A DNA stretch of 64,000 nt, from positions 1,240,001 to 1,304,000 of the forward strand of contig NC_026742.1 of NCBI RefSeq assembly GCF_000210295.1, given 5' to 3'. Both the position numbers and the translations under genes were made by a program. The DNA comes from Trypanosoma brucei gambiense DAL972 (lineage: Eukaryota > Euglenozoa > Kinetoplastea > Trypanosomatida > Trypanosomatidae). Under the pieces are notes generated by a model. That model did no database searches. It was given only the letters and a program-made list of their open reading frames with translations, and was not told the DNA's origin. Below are positions 39,660 through 51,219 of the stretch, piece by piece (positions within the stretch are counted from its first letter, which is position 1; the number at the start of each line of letters is the position of its first letter).

Positions 39660-39887
39660 ACACACACAACTACGTTTGCTGCACGAGCTTTGTGTGATCA
39701 AAGAGTGGATTATATGTACTACATTATGTTAGGGAGTTGAATACCCTAGAAAAGTAAAAGAAAAAGAAAAAGTTCAACCGTCTCCGGATAGCACAACTCC
39801 TATCTACCGCCATCCAGTTAGTGACTCCGCAGAAAGAAGGTCATCATTTCCCTTCCGCTTTCACCTCAGTTTGGCCCTTCACTGCGG
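39085..39887. other. intergenic region with TA and CA microsatellites
   Basis: A (TA)n run lies at 39139-39164, a T run at 39350-39360, a C run at 39370-39381 and a long CA tract at 39620-39669. No gene seen. The CA repeat yields low-complexity frames on both strands. Confidence 0.7.
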
Positions 39888-41909
39888 TTAGTCAGCCGCA
39901 TCATACACCATGTAGTGGATCTGTTCCACTTCTCGGTTGTTATGAGACGTGGTTGAGTTATGAGTTGGAACACTTAGCCGTTCTGTTTTCTCTTTGAGGC
40001 TCTGGTCTCGGTTTGCTGCTATCAACTCACCAATGGTGACGTTGCGTGTCAAGAGAATATCTTTCTGACTCGCACGGGTTTTCAGTTGCATGCGAAGGTT
40101 TTTCTTCATGGTGCATCTCATTGTCGCCTTCTCCCGTGAGGTAATGCCGTCTGGGGCATACACGCTGGGGTAAAATGTTCCTGTTTCAGGGATAGCTTTA
40201 ACGCAGCTTTCCACCACCTCTTTACTCGGCATGGGTGGCAGAAATGCTGCTACCAATTCCACGACACAAAGCAGAAAAAGGACAGACGATAGCACAAATT
40301 CCACAGGCCATGGACCAGGGCGCACCACCTCAATAATGTAATTGGGACAGAAGCGCTGCGCCATCATGCAGGAAAGAGCGTCACCATCACCAAAGAAAGA
40401 GCAATCAATTTTGTGTCGAGAGTGGGATAGAATAAAAATGGTGTAAGCTGAGAGCACGGCGGCGGCTGCCGCCAACAAAATTTGCACACACATTACGACC
40501 ATGTGAAAAAGTGGGCGCGATTTTATCGCAAGCGACCGTGCAGTGAAGTAACCCACCAGCAATGTTGCTACTGATGCGAGGAGCATGCAGCACGTCGCTC
40601 CCACAACAAAATGCCCCGGAACGGGCGCGTTTCCAAAAAGGAAAGCGGTATGAACTTGGGCCAGTGCCGTGTTGTTATTGTCATCACAGAACGTCTGTTC
40701 ACAGTACTCATCCGATATGTTATGATCTGCAGAGCCTGAGCAGGTATTTGATGATGCATCACGGCAACACGACCCCATGGCACTACGAAGGTAAACGGTA
40801 AGAATCACACCGAACCCCGCCCCCAGGATAGCTACCGGGAAAGCAACTAACAGGCGGATACGGTTGAGACGAAAACGCGGGTTCAACCCACGAAGAAGAA
40901 TATCAAAAAATTGGATGTCCAAAGGCCTAATGTTCGGGTACCTCATTCCTTCAAAAGGTGACTTTCCTTCGGGCGTGTCACTCCCCTCGTGACTCTCAGT
41001 CACTTCATCCTTATATCCCTTCCAATCGCTTACTCGTTGCGGTTTGTAAACAGTCCGGCTATTTGCTCGGCTGTCAGCAGGCGAGTCGTAGCCAAGTGCA
41101 CCCAATGTCAAACTTGCACCGTGTGTTATCGAAGCATTGCAACCATCGAGTAGTAATGTATCCTCAGGGATAAAAGGTAGTGGACTTGCATTTCCTTCAC
41201 CGTTATCCCCCACTTCCTCCTTCTCCCTCTCGAGCTCAGGTGCAAGTCTAAGGGGACACCATGAACCATCGCCGTGGTCAAACTCTAATGCAAGGAGTGT
41301 GCGGCCACCATCGCCTGGTCTCCTCGTTGCTTCCGCCGCTGACAACTCTGTGCGGGGAGTAAATGAACTTCTTGACCTTACCGCCGAATACACCGCGACC
41401 CTCGTCCTGTCTGGAGATAACACCACAACGTCAACTTGCATCTCATTAAGAAACTTGAAGAAATGTTTTAACTGCAACTTCACTTTTTTGCTCATTCGTC
41501 TCTCATCTGCACCTGGGAGGAATCGCGCCTTTACGGCATCAATGATATCTCCGCAATGATCCACTGTTCCCCACAAACCGAATGATGTGGCCACGATGAC
41601 GTTATTTGACCGTAATGCGCATCTTTGAATGTCGCTGCATTTCAGCGCCTCCACCAGCGGCGGGTTCGTTACCCCACTGCCGACACTCATCCCTCTTTCC
41701 CCATCTTTTTCTTCCTTTGTCAACCTTTTCAGTTGATCGAGGAGCTCGCTTGAGATCGGGTGAAGAAACACAAACTCCGAACTGAAGTCCAACTTCCCCA
41801 GACCCACTCTAAAGCCCTTCATGTGTTTCGTTCCATAGGCATCGGTGGGAATGAGTGGGGTAAAGTCCTGCAAGTGGCTGCGGACGGAAGGGATGACGTC
41901 TCCTTCCAT
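39888..41909 (-). CDS. hypothetical four-helix membrane protein with Cys-rich loop
   Basis: The protein has 673 residues from the ATG at 41907-41909; the upstream 13 codons begin with TTG. Residues 1-345 are soluble with a polar, low-complexity segment (about 230-320). Four membrane helices lie at 352-375, 433-457, 468-495 and 535-557. Between the first and second is a loop with six cysteines (381, 382, 390, 403, 408 and the HNIS glycosylation sequon at 397-399); the loop between helices 3 and 4 has three more (503, 514, 521). The C-terminal 110 residues are basic. There is no signal peptide. The four-helix plus Cys-rich-loop layout recalls tetraspan proteins but no family was recognised. It may be an endomembrane or surface protein. 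Confidence 0.78.
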   Translation of the reverse strand: MEGDVIPSVRSHLQDFTPLIPTDAYGTKHMKGFRVGLGKLDFSSEFVFLHPISSELLDQLKRLTKEEKDGERGMSVGSGVTNPPLVEALKCSDIQRCALRSNNVIVATSFGLWGTVDHCGDIIDAVKARFLPGADERRMSKKVKLQLKHFFKFLNEMQVDVVVLSPDRTRVAVYSAVRSRSSFTPRTELSAAEATRRPGDGGRTLLALEFDHGDGSWCPLRLAPELEREKEEVGDNGEGNASPLPFIPEDTLLLDGCNASITHGASLTLGALGYDSPADSRANSRTVYKPQRVSDWKGYKDEVTESHEGSDTPEGKSPFEGMRYPNIRPLDIQFFDILLRGLNPRFRLNRIRLLVAFPVAILGAGFGVILTVYLRSAMGSCCRDASSNTCSGSADHNISDEYCEQTFCDDNNNTALAQVHTAFLFGNAPVPGHFVVGATCCMLLASVATLLVGYFTARSLAIKSRPLFHMVVMCVQILLAAAAAVLSAYTIFILSHSRHKIDCSFFGDGDALSCMMAQRFCPNYIIEVVRPGPWPVEFVLSSVLFLLCVVELVAAFLPPMPSKEVVESCVKAIPETGTFYPSVYAPDGITSREKATMRCTMKKNLRMQLKTRASQKDILLTRNVTIGELIAANRDQSLKEKTERLSVPTHNSTTSHNNREVEQIHYMVYDAAD

Positions 41910-42191
41910 GTAACACTGTACGATAGAACAAACAAGGTGCAAAACCAATAGAGAAATAAAGCAGATGAAGAAGAAAGATATATATATATATAAAGAAATG
42001 AAAATGGAAAATACAAGGTAACGAAGGTTTCACAAGGATTGGATTTGCTTTCGGTGCACCGTTTATGCTGTACCAACGAAAGGTGAGGAAGAGGAGGAGG
42101 AGGGAAGAGGCAAAAAAGTCGGGTGTTGTCACTGGCAACGCAACATTAACGTGATGGCATCAGTCAATACTCACTCGCGCGACACCACTTT

Positions 42192-42668
42192 TTACGCATC
42201 TTCTTCCTCGTTATCATCCTCCTCAATCGAGCCGGAGACACTCACTGCCTCATCTTCTGATATTTCATCCCCAACTGGGTACGTTGTTAGTGCAACGACG
42301 TCAGCTACCAGCTGTTTGAAGGAATCGAAGTCTAATGCCCCAGCGATATATCCTGTGCAGAGGTATCGGCAAAAATCCTGCGGTTGCTGCCACTCCTTCA
42401 TCACTGCCTCAGCAAGTTGCTCTAATGACACTGCAGAACCTGAAGCTGCCTCTCGCTCACCAAACGTTTCAAGTATGGTATTTACTAGTGCACCGTACCG
42501 TTTGAATAGGGAGAAAAACTCCAGTGCCTCAGAACTGTCGTTGGCTGCCTCCAGCCGCTGGACGATATTATATTCTTCAGAAAAGAAGTTTCCAATGGCG
42601 TCTGTGTTAGCTCCCTCACCAAAGAAGGCATCAAGGCGCTCCAACAATTCATTTCCCTCTCCCTGCAT
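42192..42668 (-). CDS. BART-domain protein, ARL2-binding-protein-like
   Basis: The protein has 158 residues from the ATG at 42666-42668; an upstream in-frame TTG is not used. Residues 5-125 match the BART helical domain (ARL2BP, CFAP36): LLERLDAFFGEGANTDAIGNFFSEEY (split: 9-18 and 19-34), then FFSLFKRYGALVNTILETF and the end helix ALDFDSFKQLVADVVAL. The C-terminus is acidic (EISEDEAVSVSGSIEEDDNEEEDA). BART proteins bind ARL2/ARL3 GTPases, which act in ciliary membrane protein targeting and tubulin folding. The match is to domain pattern, so paralogue identity is open. Confidence 0.7.
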   Translation of the reverse strand: MQGEGNELLERLDAFFGEGANTDAIGNFFSEEYNIVQRLEAANDSSEALEFFSLFKRYGALVNTILETFGEREAASGSAVSLEQLAEAVMKEWQQPQDFCRYLCTGYIAGALDFDSFKQLVADVVALTTYPVGDEISEDEAVSVSGSIEEDDNEEEDA

Positions 42669-43633
42669 TCCTCTTGTCTGTAGTGTTTCACCGCACCACC
42701 GCAACTTGGTATGAAATTGATTATTGTGTTGCTTTCTTATCCAAACTTAGTTCACTACGCGGTTTCTCCTTCTTCTATTTCCACACTGTGCCGCTGATGG
42801 GAAAGGAAATAGGGGAGCAGGGAAGGAGAGGCAAGACAAAATGTACAAAAAGAAACACTCTGGAAGGTATTAATGCCGGGGCGCACCGGCAAAGCGCAGA
42901 GCTGAACTCCTCGCCACAGTTCGGCGTGAGGGACCGACGCCTGTGGCAAAGTGTTTAGAGGGAAATGCCTCTGTCCCCCCCATCCAACTCATGAACAAAA
43001 ATTAAATAAAACGAACAATAGAAGTAATAAATAGGTAATAGTTACGGAAATATATGTGGGTAGATAATTAGAGATGGAGAGATCGAAACGAGGATATCTA
43101 CCCCCGCCCCCAATGTTCATGAGTTTCCGAGAGTTGGGAGTAATATCTCGCACGCGAAGGAAACAAGAGGTTGCTGTAAAACGGAATGAGAGGTAATAAG
43201 GGGGGGGGAAAATAATAAATAAAGGCAGCGCAAACGAGATATAAGAACAACATATTTTGTCTCATCACTCCCACTGCTCAGATCGGCCTTCCGCCTTTCC
43301 CCCATCCGATGCCACACCGGATATTTACCCCATTGTTCTTTCCCATTCCTAATACTTTTGGGCGCCTCTTCTTCCCTTCTCTACCGGTTCTCCCATTGGT
43401 TTCTTTCTTCTCCTATTTTCTTCTGTCATTTGTTTTGTTCCTTGTTTATTTCCCTTTCATTGTTTGTTGTTGCTGTTGTTATAAAGAACGTTTAGTAGTA
43501 GTTCTTGATACGGGCACGTATACCTCTTCGGCTTTCTCCTGTTAATTGTTAGGTGAGGCTGAAGAGGAGACCGCCGAGTCGTTACCTCGTACGTTCCTTT
43601 TACGTTCCCGTGCTGTACGCGCAACTGCGCGTA
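42669..43633. other. intergenic region
   Basis: No gene seen. A G run lies at 43201-43208, and 43330-43470 is pyrimidine-rich on the plus strand. The 5' flank of the BART gene and 3' flank of p23 share it. Confidence 0.65.
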
Positions 43634-44125
43634 TTATTCCTCCAAATCCTTCAAGTCCGCTGGTGCATCCTCCTCCTCATCATCCGAATCGTCATCCATG
43701 GCTCCCATGTCCATACCTCCCATGTTCATCATGTTGGAGAGGTCTCCATAGTCGCCAAATCCGGCGGGCACCTCATCCGCCTCGTCTTCATCCTTCCACA
43801 AATTCCAGTCAACAGAGAGCCAATTCTTTGTGCTGCTCGTTGGTTGGTCCACCAGCTTGTTCCAGTACCCTTCATCCTTTTTCGCCGCGCATACCTGAAT
43901 GGACACGCCTAGCACCTTGAAGCTGGACTTCTCCGGCACAATTTCCTTCAGAAGGGTTATTTCATCCTTCAACTCGTGTGGCTCGCTGGAGCGCTGCGTG
44001 ACGCCCTGACCGCTGATTTTGATCGTCTTGTCGGTGAAGGTGATGTTAACATCCTTCGCTGACGCCACCTGGAGGGTGATGTACAACTTATCATTGCGCT
44101 CTGCCCACTTGGTTGGAATGTGCAT
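43634..44125 (-). CDS. p23-like co-chaperone (CS domain)
   Basis: A 163-residue protein with an ATG at 44123-44125, only 9-10 bases after a CTTCCAG splice acceptor, which fixes the start. The CS domain spans residues 1-105: HIPTKWAERNDKLYITLQV (2-20), VNITFTDKTIKISGQG and VSIQVCAAKKDEGYWNKL. The hallmark Trp residues of p23 in WNKLV and WLSVDWNLWKDEDE are present. The rest is an acidic tail (EDEADE ... MDMGAMDDDSDDEEEDA). p23 binds Hsp90 in its ATP-bound state, slows ATP hydrolysis and stabilises clients. Trypanosomes are known to have two p23 paralogues; this is one of them. Confidence 0.93.
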   Translation of the reverse strand: MHIPTKWAERNDKLYITLQVASAKDVNITFTDKTIKISGQGVTQRSSEPHELKDEITLLKEIVPEKSSFKVLGVSIQVCAAKKDEGYWNKLVDQPTSSTKNWLSVDWNLWKDEDEADEVPAGFGDYGDLSNMMNMGGMDMGAMDDDSDDEEEDAPADLKDLEE

Positions 44126-44996
44126 TTCGTTCCACTGGAAGGAGTAGAAAATGAGTAAGGGTTGTGTAAAATGTAACCTTATTACAATTGGTTAAAAAAC
44201 ACAAAAACACACATACGTACGCACAGTGCCAAAAAAGTGAAACATACGTTCGGCGTGACATGAAGGCATTGTGCGCGTATGCGGAGGAGAAAGCATAGAA
44301 GTTAGAGAATAGAAAGGGGAGAAGTCATAGCGGTTGAGTTAAAACGAAATGTATCAACAGATGCACATGTGCAGAATCATATGTTAATGTTTAAGCCGAC
44401 GTGTCTATATGAATAAATGTTTATTCATATGACGTTACTGTTACACAGATGAACAGTGCTTATTCGTCAAGTCACCAACAAGTGAAGGAATTAAAAGAGA
44501 AGTGGGAAAGGGACACCACCCGGGGCGGTTATTCTCCTCAACCGCCTTATTGAGAAAAACATATTCTCCTCGTTCGGTCACTTGCGTCTTCTTTCTCTCT
44601 CTCTTTCTTTCTCTCCCTCCTGTTTTCTCATCATTTCTTCCTCCATCTTGCCCCCTTTTCACTTCTGAATGCAACAAAAACCGTCAATTCCCTCCCTCAC
44701 CTTCGCACAATTAATTAGTCACAGATGTATAAACTGTTACGAACAGAAGGGGAGAGGTGATGATAAGGAGGATAAGTGCAAGAAATGGAAAGGGAGGGAA
44801 AAAGTCATGGTAGCGCATCCAACTGCGCCGACAAATGCACGCGTCCACTCCCGTATTCAAACCTCCTTCATGCTGTGTCTTTTCACAACTGTGCTTTGAA
44901 AAAGTAAAAAAAAAAAGCTGTGCACGCTCCCAAAGCTTCATTTATCTTTTTCTTTCTTTCTGTTGCGGCTAACGTTGGTCCATATGAGCATCACAT
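44126..44996. other. intergenic region
   Basis: No gene seen. A plus-strand CT-rich block (about 44577-44660) and AT-rich sequence lie between the SmF 3' end and the p23 5' end. Confidence 0.6.
44135..44160 (-). promoter_or_regulatory. spliced-leader acceptor of p23
   Basis: A short C/T tract on the transcribed strand (complement of 44137-44155) ends with CTTCCAG, whose AG is at 44135-44136. The resulting 5' UTR is very short. Confidence 0.55.
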
Positions 44997-45224
44997 CTAT
45001 TCCTTTGGTACTTCCCGAATGTACAACACATTATTGTTACGCAGCAGCATGTCTCCAAGTTCTGTCTCCTGTTTTGCCTTTTCCACTGCATCACGCAGTT
45101 GCAAATTCATGTACGGGTCACAACTGACAAGTGTACCAACATATACGGGGCCCCATTTACTCTTCACATGGACTGTGTTACCCACCAAACTTGCGAGAAA
45201 CGCCGCCGGTACATTTGCATCCAT
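44997..45224 (-). CDS. SmF: SmF core snRNP protein
   Basis: A 75-residue protein with an ATG at 45222-45224. The Sm fold is complete: Sm1 includes [35 protein letters not shown] (residues 9-43; G, N and the DPYMNL core present), and Sm2 is [14 protein letters not shown]. The YMN loop and the RNN motif in Sm2 are RNA-contacting positions. SmF (PAFLASLVG...W) is part of the heptameric ring on spliceosomal U1, U2, U4 and U5 snRNAs, needed for trans-splicing in trypanosomes. The length (about 75) is normal for SmF. The upstream pyrimidine tract is one of the clearest in the window. Confidence 0.92.
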   Translation of the reverse strand: MDANVPAAFLASLVGNTVHVKSKWGPVYVGTLVSCDPYMNLQLRDAVEKAKQETELGDMLLRNNNVLYIREVPKE

Positions 45225-45335
45225 TACTTTCTTATTTAATTATTAAATTTGCACCTTCTTACTAATTTCTTTTTGTCTGTCTGTTTGTCCGTATGGTTTG
45301 ATTTCTTTTTCCCCTTCCCTCCGTAGGCACACCGG

Positions 45336-45400
45336 CTGAAAATTACAACGATAATAAAGTGGAGTAAAAAAAAAAAGAAAGAAAGTAAAGTCAGAAATTG
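45336..45400 (-). promoter_or_regulatory. spliced-leader acceptor of SmF
   Basis: On the transcribed strand, CTTTACTTTC-type sequence and a T-rich run (complement of about 45365-45393) lead into ATTTTCAG, with its AG at 45336-45337. This gives a 5' UTR of about 111 bases. Confidence 0.6.
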
Positions 45401-48194
45401 GCCGCAATAATAATAATAACGAACAACAACAACAGCAACAACAAAAAAAATAATTAAACACAAAAACAACATATAAGCATGGAAATTTTGGGACAGATGT
45501 AAAGAAAAGATATTTAAAAAATTAAATTAAAAAGAATAGCTCCACAAGGGAAGAATGCGTATCAGAATAAAAGGTACACAATACCGATTCTCCTAATGGA
45601 CGAAACCACATCAAAAACATTCCTCCCTCTCTCTCTTTCTCTCACATTTTATCCCAACTAACACATAACATAACAATACGTAAAATATTATACGACATTA
45701 CGTAGTTGTGACACCTTTTCATGTTGTTGCGATGCTCGAAAAACTCTTATTATTTTTTTAAAACATTATGCCATGATTTTTCCTTTCCTTTCCTATCCTA
45801 TCCTATTTATTTAATTATTTTTAAGTTGTTGCTTATCATAAGGTGATATTATTCCCTTTCAGGCGCATTCGACTCCTTTAGAAAAAAAAAATGAAAAAGA
45901 AAGAATGTGAGTTCAGCAGCACAGGACGAAAGTAAGAGCACGTAGATAATTGAATTTATTTTTTTTAAAAAAAATAATTGAGAAACTCAACGGTGAGATA
46001 TTTTTTAACAAAAACATTTCAGTTGGAAATAAATTCGAAAGAGTTGTTCGTTCATTTTCTTTATTTTTTTTTCTTTAGAATGACCTTTTTCGTGTTCCCC
46101 ATTTTTAAATTCCTTCCTTCCACTGTTTTTCTTTTTTCCTTTTTCACTTATCTCTCTAATTTTGATCTTCTTTAGGTTTACAACAAGCGGAAAGGAATTC
46201 ACATGGGGAAAACACTCCCCCCCCCCAATACACCACACACACACACAAAAAAAAATGTAAATGTAAATATCACGAGTTGAAAGCGGTTCCGCAATGAAGA
46301 TTGTAAGAGGTGTAATTCCAATAAAACAGAACGAACCAAAAGGAAGTTTGAACGGTGTCCATACGGTGTTATTAATGTTGCTTTTATAGAATTTGAAAGT
46401 TAAATAAATAAATAAAAGACGGAAGAGAAGTCGAAAGAGTTTTCTTTCCTTTTTTTTTTTGTAAAAAAAAGGAAAAAGAAGAAAAAGAACCACACTGGGG
46501 AGGTGAGCGACGGTGTTTTACTTTACTGTACCCCTTCCTGCTATTTATTCCCTTCATTGTTCCTCTCATCACAGTTTGTAATAACAATAACAATAACAAT
46601 ACAAGTAAGCATGATAATGATAAGTGAATCAATATCTCTTCTCAAATAATATTTGTGTACAAATAAAATTGATGAAAGCAAAAAGAAAAAAAAGTAGGGG
46701 AAAAAAGAGGAAGAAAGCACATATACAAGAGCCACCAGGTAGTAAAGCTTCAGTGCATTCATTTTGTTTTTTCTTCTTTTTTCTTTTCTTAAAAAAAAAA
46801 ACGCCGGAAAAAAAATGTTGTTGAGGTGACTTCCACATTTTTCATCGTTTTGTTCCCCCCACCCCCCGTAATAGATAAAAAGAAAACACACACACACACA
46901 CACACGCTTTTCCCCGTCTGTTATATTTATTTATATAACTCCATTTTAGCACTCGTTTATATATTCCAATATCTTCTTTTTTTTTTTTCTCGTTCTCTCT
47001 TCACTCCATATTTTGGTCCTCACACCGCCCCTCACCTTCTTCGTAGCAAAACTAAAAACAAAAAAGAAAAACAAAAAAAACAAAATTTGGTTCGAAAATG
47101 AAAACTTAATTTAATTTAATTTAATTTAATTTACAAAAACAAACAAACAATAAAGAGATAAACCCTTTTGGGCAGCATTATCGATGAGAATAATACTAAT
47201 AATAGTAATAAGTTTTCTCATCAATATATGTAATAGCAGCGGAATATGATATAATGGTACAAAGCGAGTGCTGTATCATTTCAAAAAGTAAATATATATA
47301 TATATATATTTTTATAATGAAAAACAAAAACCGAAGAAAAATTAATGGCAACGTGTGACCTCTTAACCACTTTTCTTCATTTCACTCAAAACTTTCACTC
47401 ATTTCTTCCCCCCTCCTCCAATACATCCACACACAAGTGAAAATTTAAAAAAAAAGAAAAAAAGAGGAAATATATATACATATACATATGCATATACATA
47501 TAACGGATCAAATAAAGCAGCCAAACAGCACCAAAGAAAAGTAAAAAAGAAAAAAAAGAATGTTTTATTTCATTATTTCCTGCTGCCGTATCATCCACCT
47601 CCTCTTATTTTTCTTTTTTACAATTTTCGTACCTCTTACATGAGAGGTTGTTACACCGAAAGTATAAACAAAAAAAAAAAAGGGGGTTTCTCTTTTGTGT
47701 GAAAATATAAATACGGAACGTCAAAAATAAATAATTCGATTGAAGCAAAGTGTTTGAAGGAGAAAAAAAAACGAAAAGTAGAAAAAGCAGCATTCATCCA
47801 ATAATCCAAAAAGCGTTTTTGTATAAAGTCAGAAGAGAACAGAAACTGGGAAAATAACTGTTTGTTTTTTTTCCTTCCTTCTCCTTTTCAATTATATTCT
47901 ATTAAAATGTTGTTATTGTCACAGTTCCCTTTTTTTTTTTAGAAAAAAATTTCCATCAGTACAAATGCAAAATGACAACGGCAACATCACGAACAGACAC
48001 CCAAAGGAGGAAATTTGTGATTGGTTAAAAATGCGATGAAAAATTTTTGAAAAATTCTCCCACTCTGTTTTCTTTACTTTCTTCTTCTCGTCACGCCTTA
48101 AAAAAAAAAAAAGAACTATTGGTGTTTGCTCTTTTCTAATTATTATTATTATTATTATTTTGGTTTATATTCCCCACTACTTCTTTATATTCAT

Positions 48195-48294
48195 NNNNNN
48201 NNNNNNNNNNNNNNNNNNNNNNNNNNNNNNNNNNNNNNNNNNNNNNNNNNNNNNNNNNNNNNNNNNNNNNNNNNNNNNNNNNNNNNNNNNNNNN
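48195..48294. other. 100-base assembly gap (N)
   Basis: One hundred N bases mark unresolved sequence; a fixed-length placeholder is likely, so the true size is unknown. It lies in homopolymer-rich AT sequence. Confidence 0.98.
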
Positions 48295-51219
48295 TTTTCC
48301 TTCTTTTTTTCCCCCTTTTTTTTGTTTCCACCAGCTTGTGTAAGTTCCAGTTCCTTCATGCAATATTTTTCCCAGACATAATATACATATCTCTTTCTTT
48401 TGTCATACATATATATATATATACAAATAAATAAATAAATATATATATATATATACAAATAAATAAAAATATATATATATATATATGTAAATATGTGCTT
48501 GAGCATTTGGATACCGTGTGCAGTGGACAAAACAGCGCCAATGTTACAACTAACGAAAAGTTGGAACGCATTGAGGGAAGGAAAAAAAATTTTTTTTTTT
48601 TTTAAAAAGGAAGAAACCGCAATAAATAAATAGATGAATGGAGATTGTTTTTCCTTTTTCTCCTGCTTTAAAAATCATTCACTTGAAAATTTAAATGCGT
48701 GCTCGTGTGCGCTGAGAAGCAAAAAAAAACAAAAAAAAGAAAAGAAAAGAAAAGAAACAGATTAATTTTTTTGTTTTTGAAAAAAAAAATGAGAACTAGT
48801 GGAAGAAGAGGAGAATAAAAAGGGACGAGGGAGTATAAATTAAACAAAAATAAATTGTTGATTCAAGCTGAAAGACAAAAAAAAAAAGGGAAAAGAGGAC
48901 CGAGCAATACGCGTGTAGAATTTATACACAGCATACATAAATATAAAACCAGTACAAAAATAAACATAATGACAAAAATAACTGTGGCAATAAAAGCAAC
49001 CACCATCATATTCAGTTGTGACTTCAGCAAAATTATTACGTTCTTCTCTTTTTTTTTTCGACTTTTTTTTTGTTTTTCCTCCATTTTATTCGTTGCTTTG
49101 TTTTACATTTCTTTGTTACATTCTTTTTCTTTTCCCTCTCTAACGGTTACCGTGTCCGTTACCTTTAAAAAGAGGAAAAGAAATCAAAAAAAAAAAGTTG
49201 AAAGAAACCGCAAACGAAGTCAAGACATTTATAACCAAAGAAAAAAAAAAAATGAATCTTTTTTTTCTTAAAAAAAAAAGATAGGTACCACTAGCACTGG
49301 AAGTATAGAATAAAAAATATATAAATACGTAGCACTATTCATTTTTCCTTTTTTTTATTTATTCTCACAATAATCAAAAATAAACAATAATTTTCTTCTC
49401 ACTTTGTAAAGAGAAGAAAGAAGAAAAAAAAAACAAAATCGCCCCACAGTTCATCCATAATGGAATAGATGGTAATAAAAGGGGTTGCAATAAAAAGAAA
49501 AGAAAAAGAAAAAGAAAAGAAAAGAAGAAAACAAAACAAAACAAAAAAGCAAATTTAATATAACTTCCCCATGATTCCTTTTTTTTCCCCCCTTTTCTTT
49601 ATTTCTTTATTTGATTTTGTTTTGCCACACGCAATTCCTCATTTTACTTTCCTTCTCCCATTTCCTTCTTTTCACCATTTGTATTCATTAATGAAAGTTT
49701 AATGAATACAAACAGCGTAAAAAAAATAAATAAATAAATAAGAAACAAGAGATTTAAAAAAAAACAAAGAAGGGGAAAGGAAAGGAAAAGAAATGCAACA
49801 AAATAAATAAATTCGTAACAAAGAAATTAAAAAAAAAAGGAAACCACGTACTAAAGGAGACGTCACTAACACCACTGTCAATAAATAAGCACAAAGATAT
49901 AAAAGTATATAGTGAATATATTTATATATATATATATATAGGTATATACAAATATACATATGACCAAAAAGGAGGGGGGAAGAAAAGAAAACAGCAGAAA
50001 AATAATATAAAAGAAAAAAAAATTTTAATGCGTGCACGCGCGAAAACAAAACAGACGAAATGGAAAAAAGAAAAAGGAGCCAAGAGTTCTCTGGGAATAA
50101 AGTTCCAAAATCTTCAGAAGCGAAAAAAAAAGAAGCAGGAATGACGGAAGGAGACCGCCTCAATGCTTCATCTCTACACACTAATAAACGGTGACTTCTT
50201 TTTTTTTAAAAAAATTACTCTTGTGTATTCTTTTCAAATAAGTCTTTGTGTAGGATAAATAAATACGAGCGGAATATATGTTTATTTTGCGTATAATTAT
50301 GCTGCTGAATTTACTCTACCCCCACTTCGCTTCACTCGCTATTTTTCCAGTCTGTATTTTATTTCATAGTACCTTTGCCCCTCCTTTTTTTTTTTAAAAA
50401 AAGGGTCATCTGCTTTTAGCTTTCTCGCGTTTTTTTAAAATTTTATTTCCTCTCAGTTTCTAATTTTTTCCCCTCCTTTCTTCTTCTTCTTCTATACATT
50501 TGTTTTTAATCCTTCCCTATTTGTGGCATTACTGCACATTTTCCTTTATATATTTTTTCCCCTTTAAACTAATCCTGTTTGGTTGTTGTTGTTTTTCTTT
50601 TTTTTTTTACCACCTGGATAGATCATCGTTCGATGGTGAGCCCATTACTTCGCACTATCAAATAAAAATGCCACTAAAAAACCAGCAAGGAAAAAAAAAT
50701 TAACAACAGGGGCACGCCACAGTATTTTAAAATATATTCACATAATTTTCCTTCATTTTTTCCTTTCCCGTTTCTTTTTTTTTTTTAAAAATTCTCTCAA
50801 ACTGCTCGTCTCAGTTCGTCAATTTTTTTTTTCGCTCTTCTTTCCATTTAACTCTTTTTTTTTTTTACTTTTCCTCCTCCCTTTTTTCTTTTTTTATTTC
50901 TAACATGCCACACCTCTCAAACGGCTATGATTATCATTGTGATTCTCTCCTTTTTACTATACCATCTTCATAAATGGAACAAAACAAAACAAAAAAAGTA
51001 AAAATAGTGAAGTAACGAAAAAAAAAGTAAAAAAAAATGAACTGACTTTCACATCATCATATGTACTTGAAGCATGAACCATTTTGCCTTTTTTTTTTTT
51101 GCATTGTCTCTTTCTCTTTCTCTTTCTCTTTGCCAAGGGCCTTCATGTGAAGAAATGTTTTTTTTCCTTCTTCTTCTTCTTCTTTCTTTCTTTTTTTTTT
51201 TACTTTTTTTTTTTCCACA

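Larger units (their letters stand above)
45225..51219. other. 6 kb AT-rich gene-poor stretch downstream of the CCCH gene
   Basis: Apart from the SmF splice signal (45336-45400) and the gap (48195-48294), this is AT-rich sequence dense in A and T runs (10-15 bases) and microsatellites: (TTTAA)n at 47107-47131, (TA)n at 47292-47309, (AT)n and (AAAT)n at 48408-48485 and (TA)n at 49920-49940. The small ORFs inside are low complexity (Lys, Phe, Tyr, Ile runs) and not genes. Genes on both sides read leftward, so most of it would be 3' UTR of the small CCCH gene, or hold an unseen non-coding transcript. Confidence 0.7.

Noticed and set aside
46005..49271. Several frames of 80-160 codons in the 6 kb AT-rich stretch
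   Set aside because: They translate A/T homopolymers and microsatellites into Lys, Phe, Tyr and Ile runs and have no domain.
45225..51219. A centromere-like array
   Set aside because: There is AT richness and short microsatellites but no long tandem repeat of the 147-bp type known from T. brucei centromeres.
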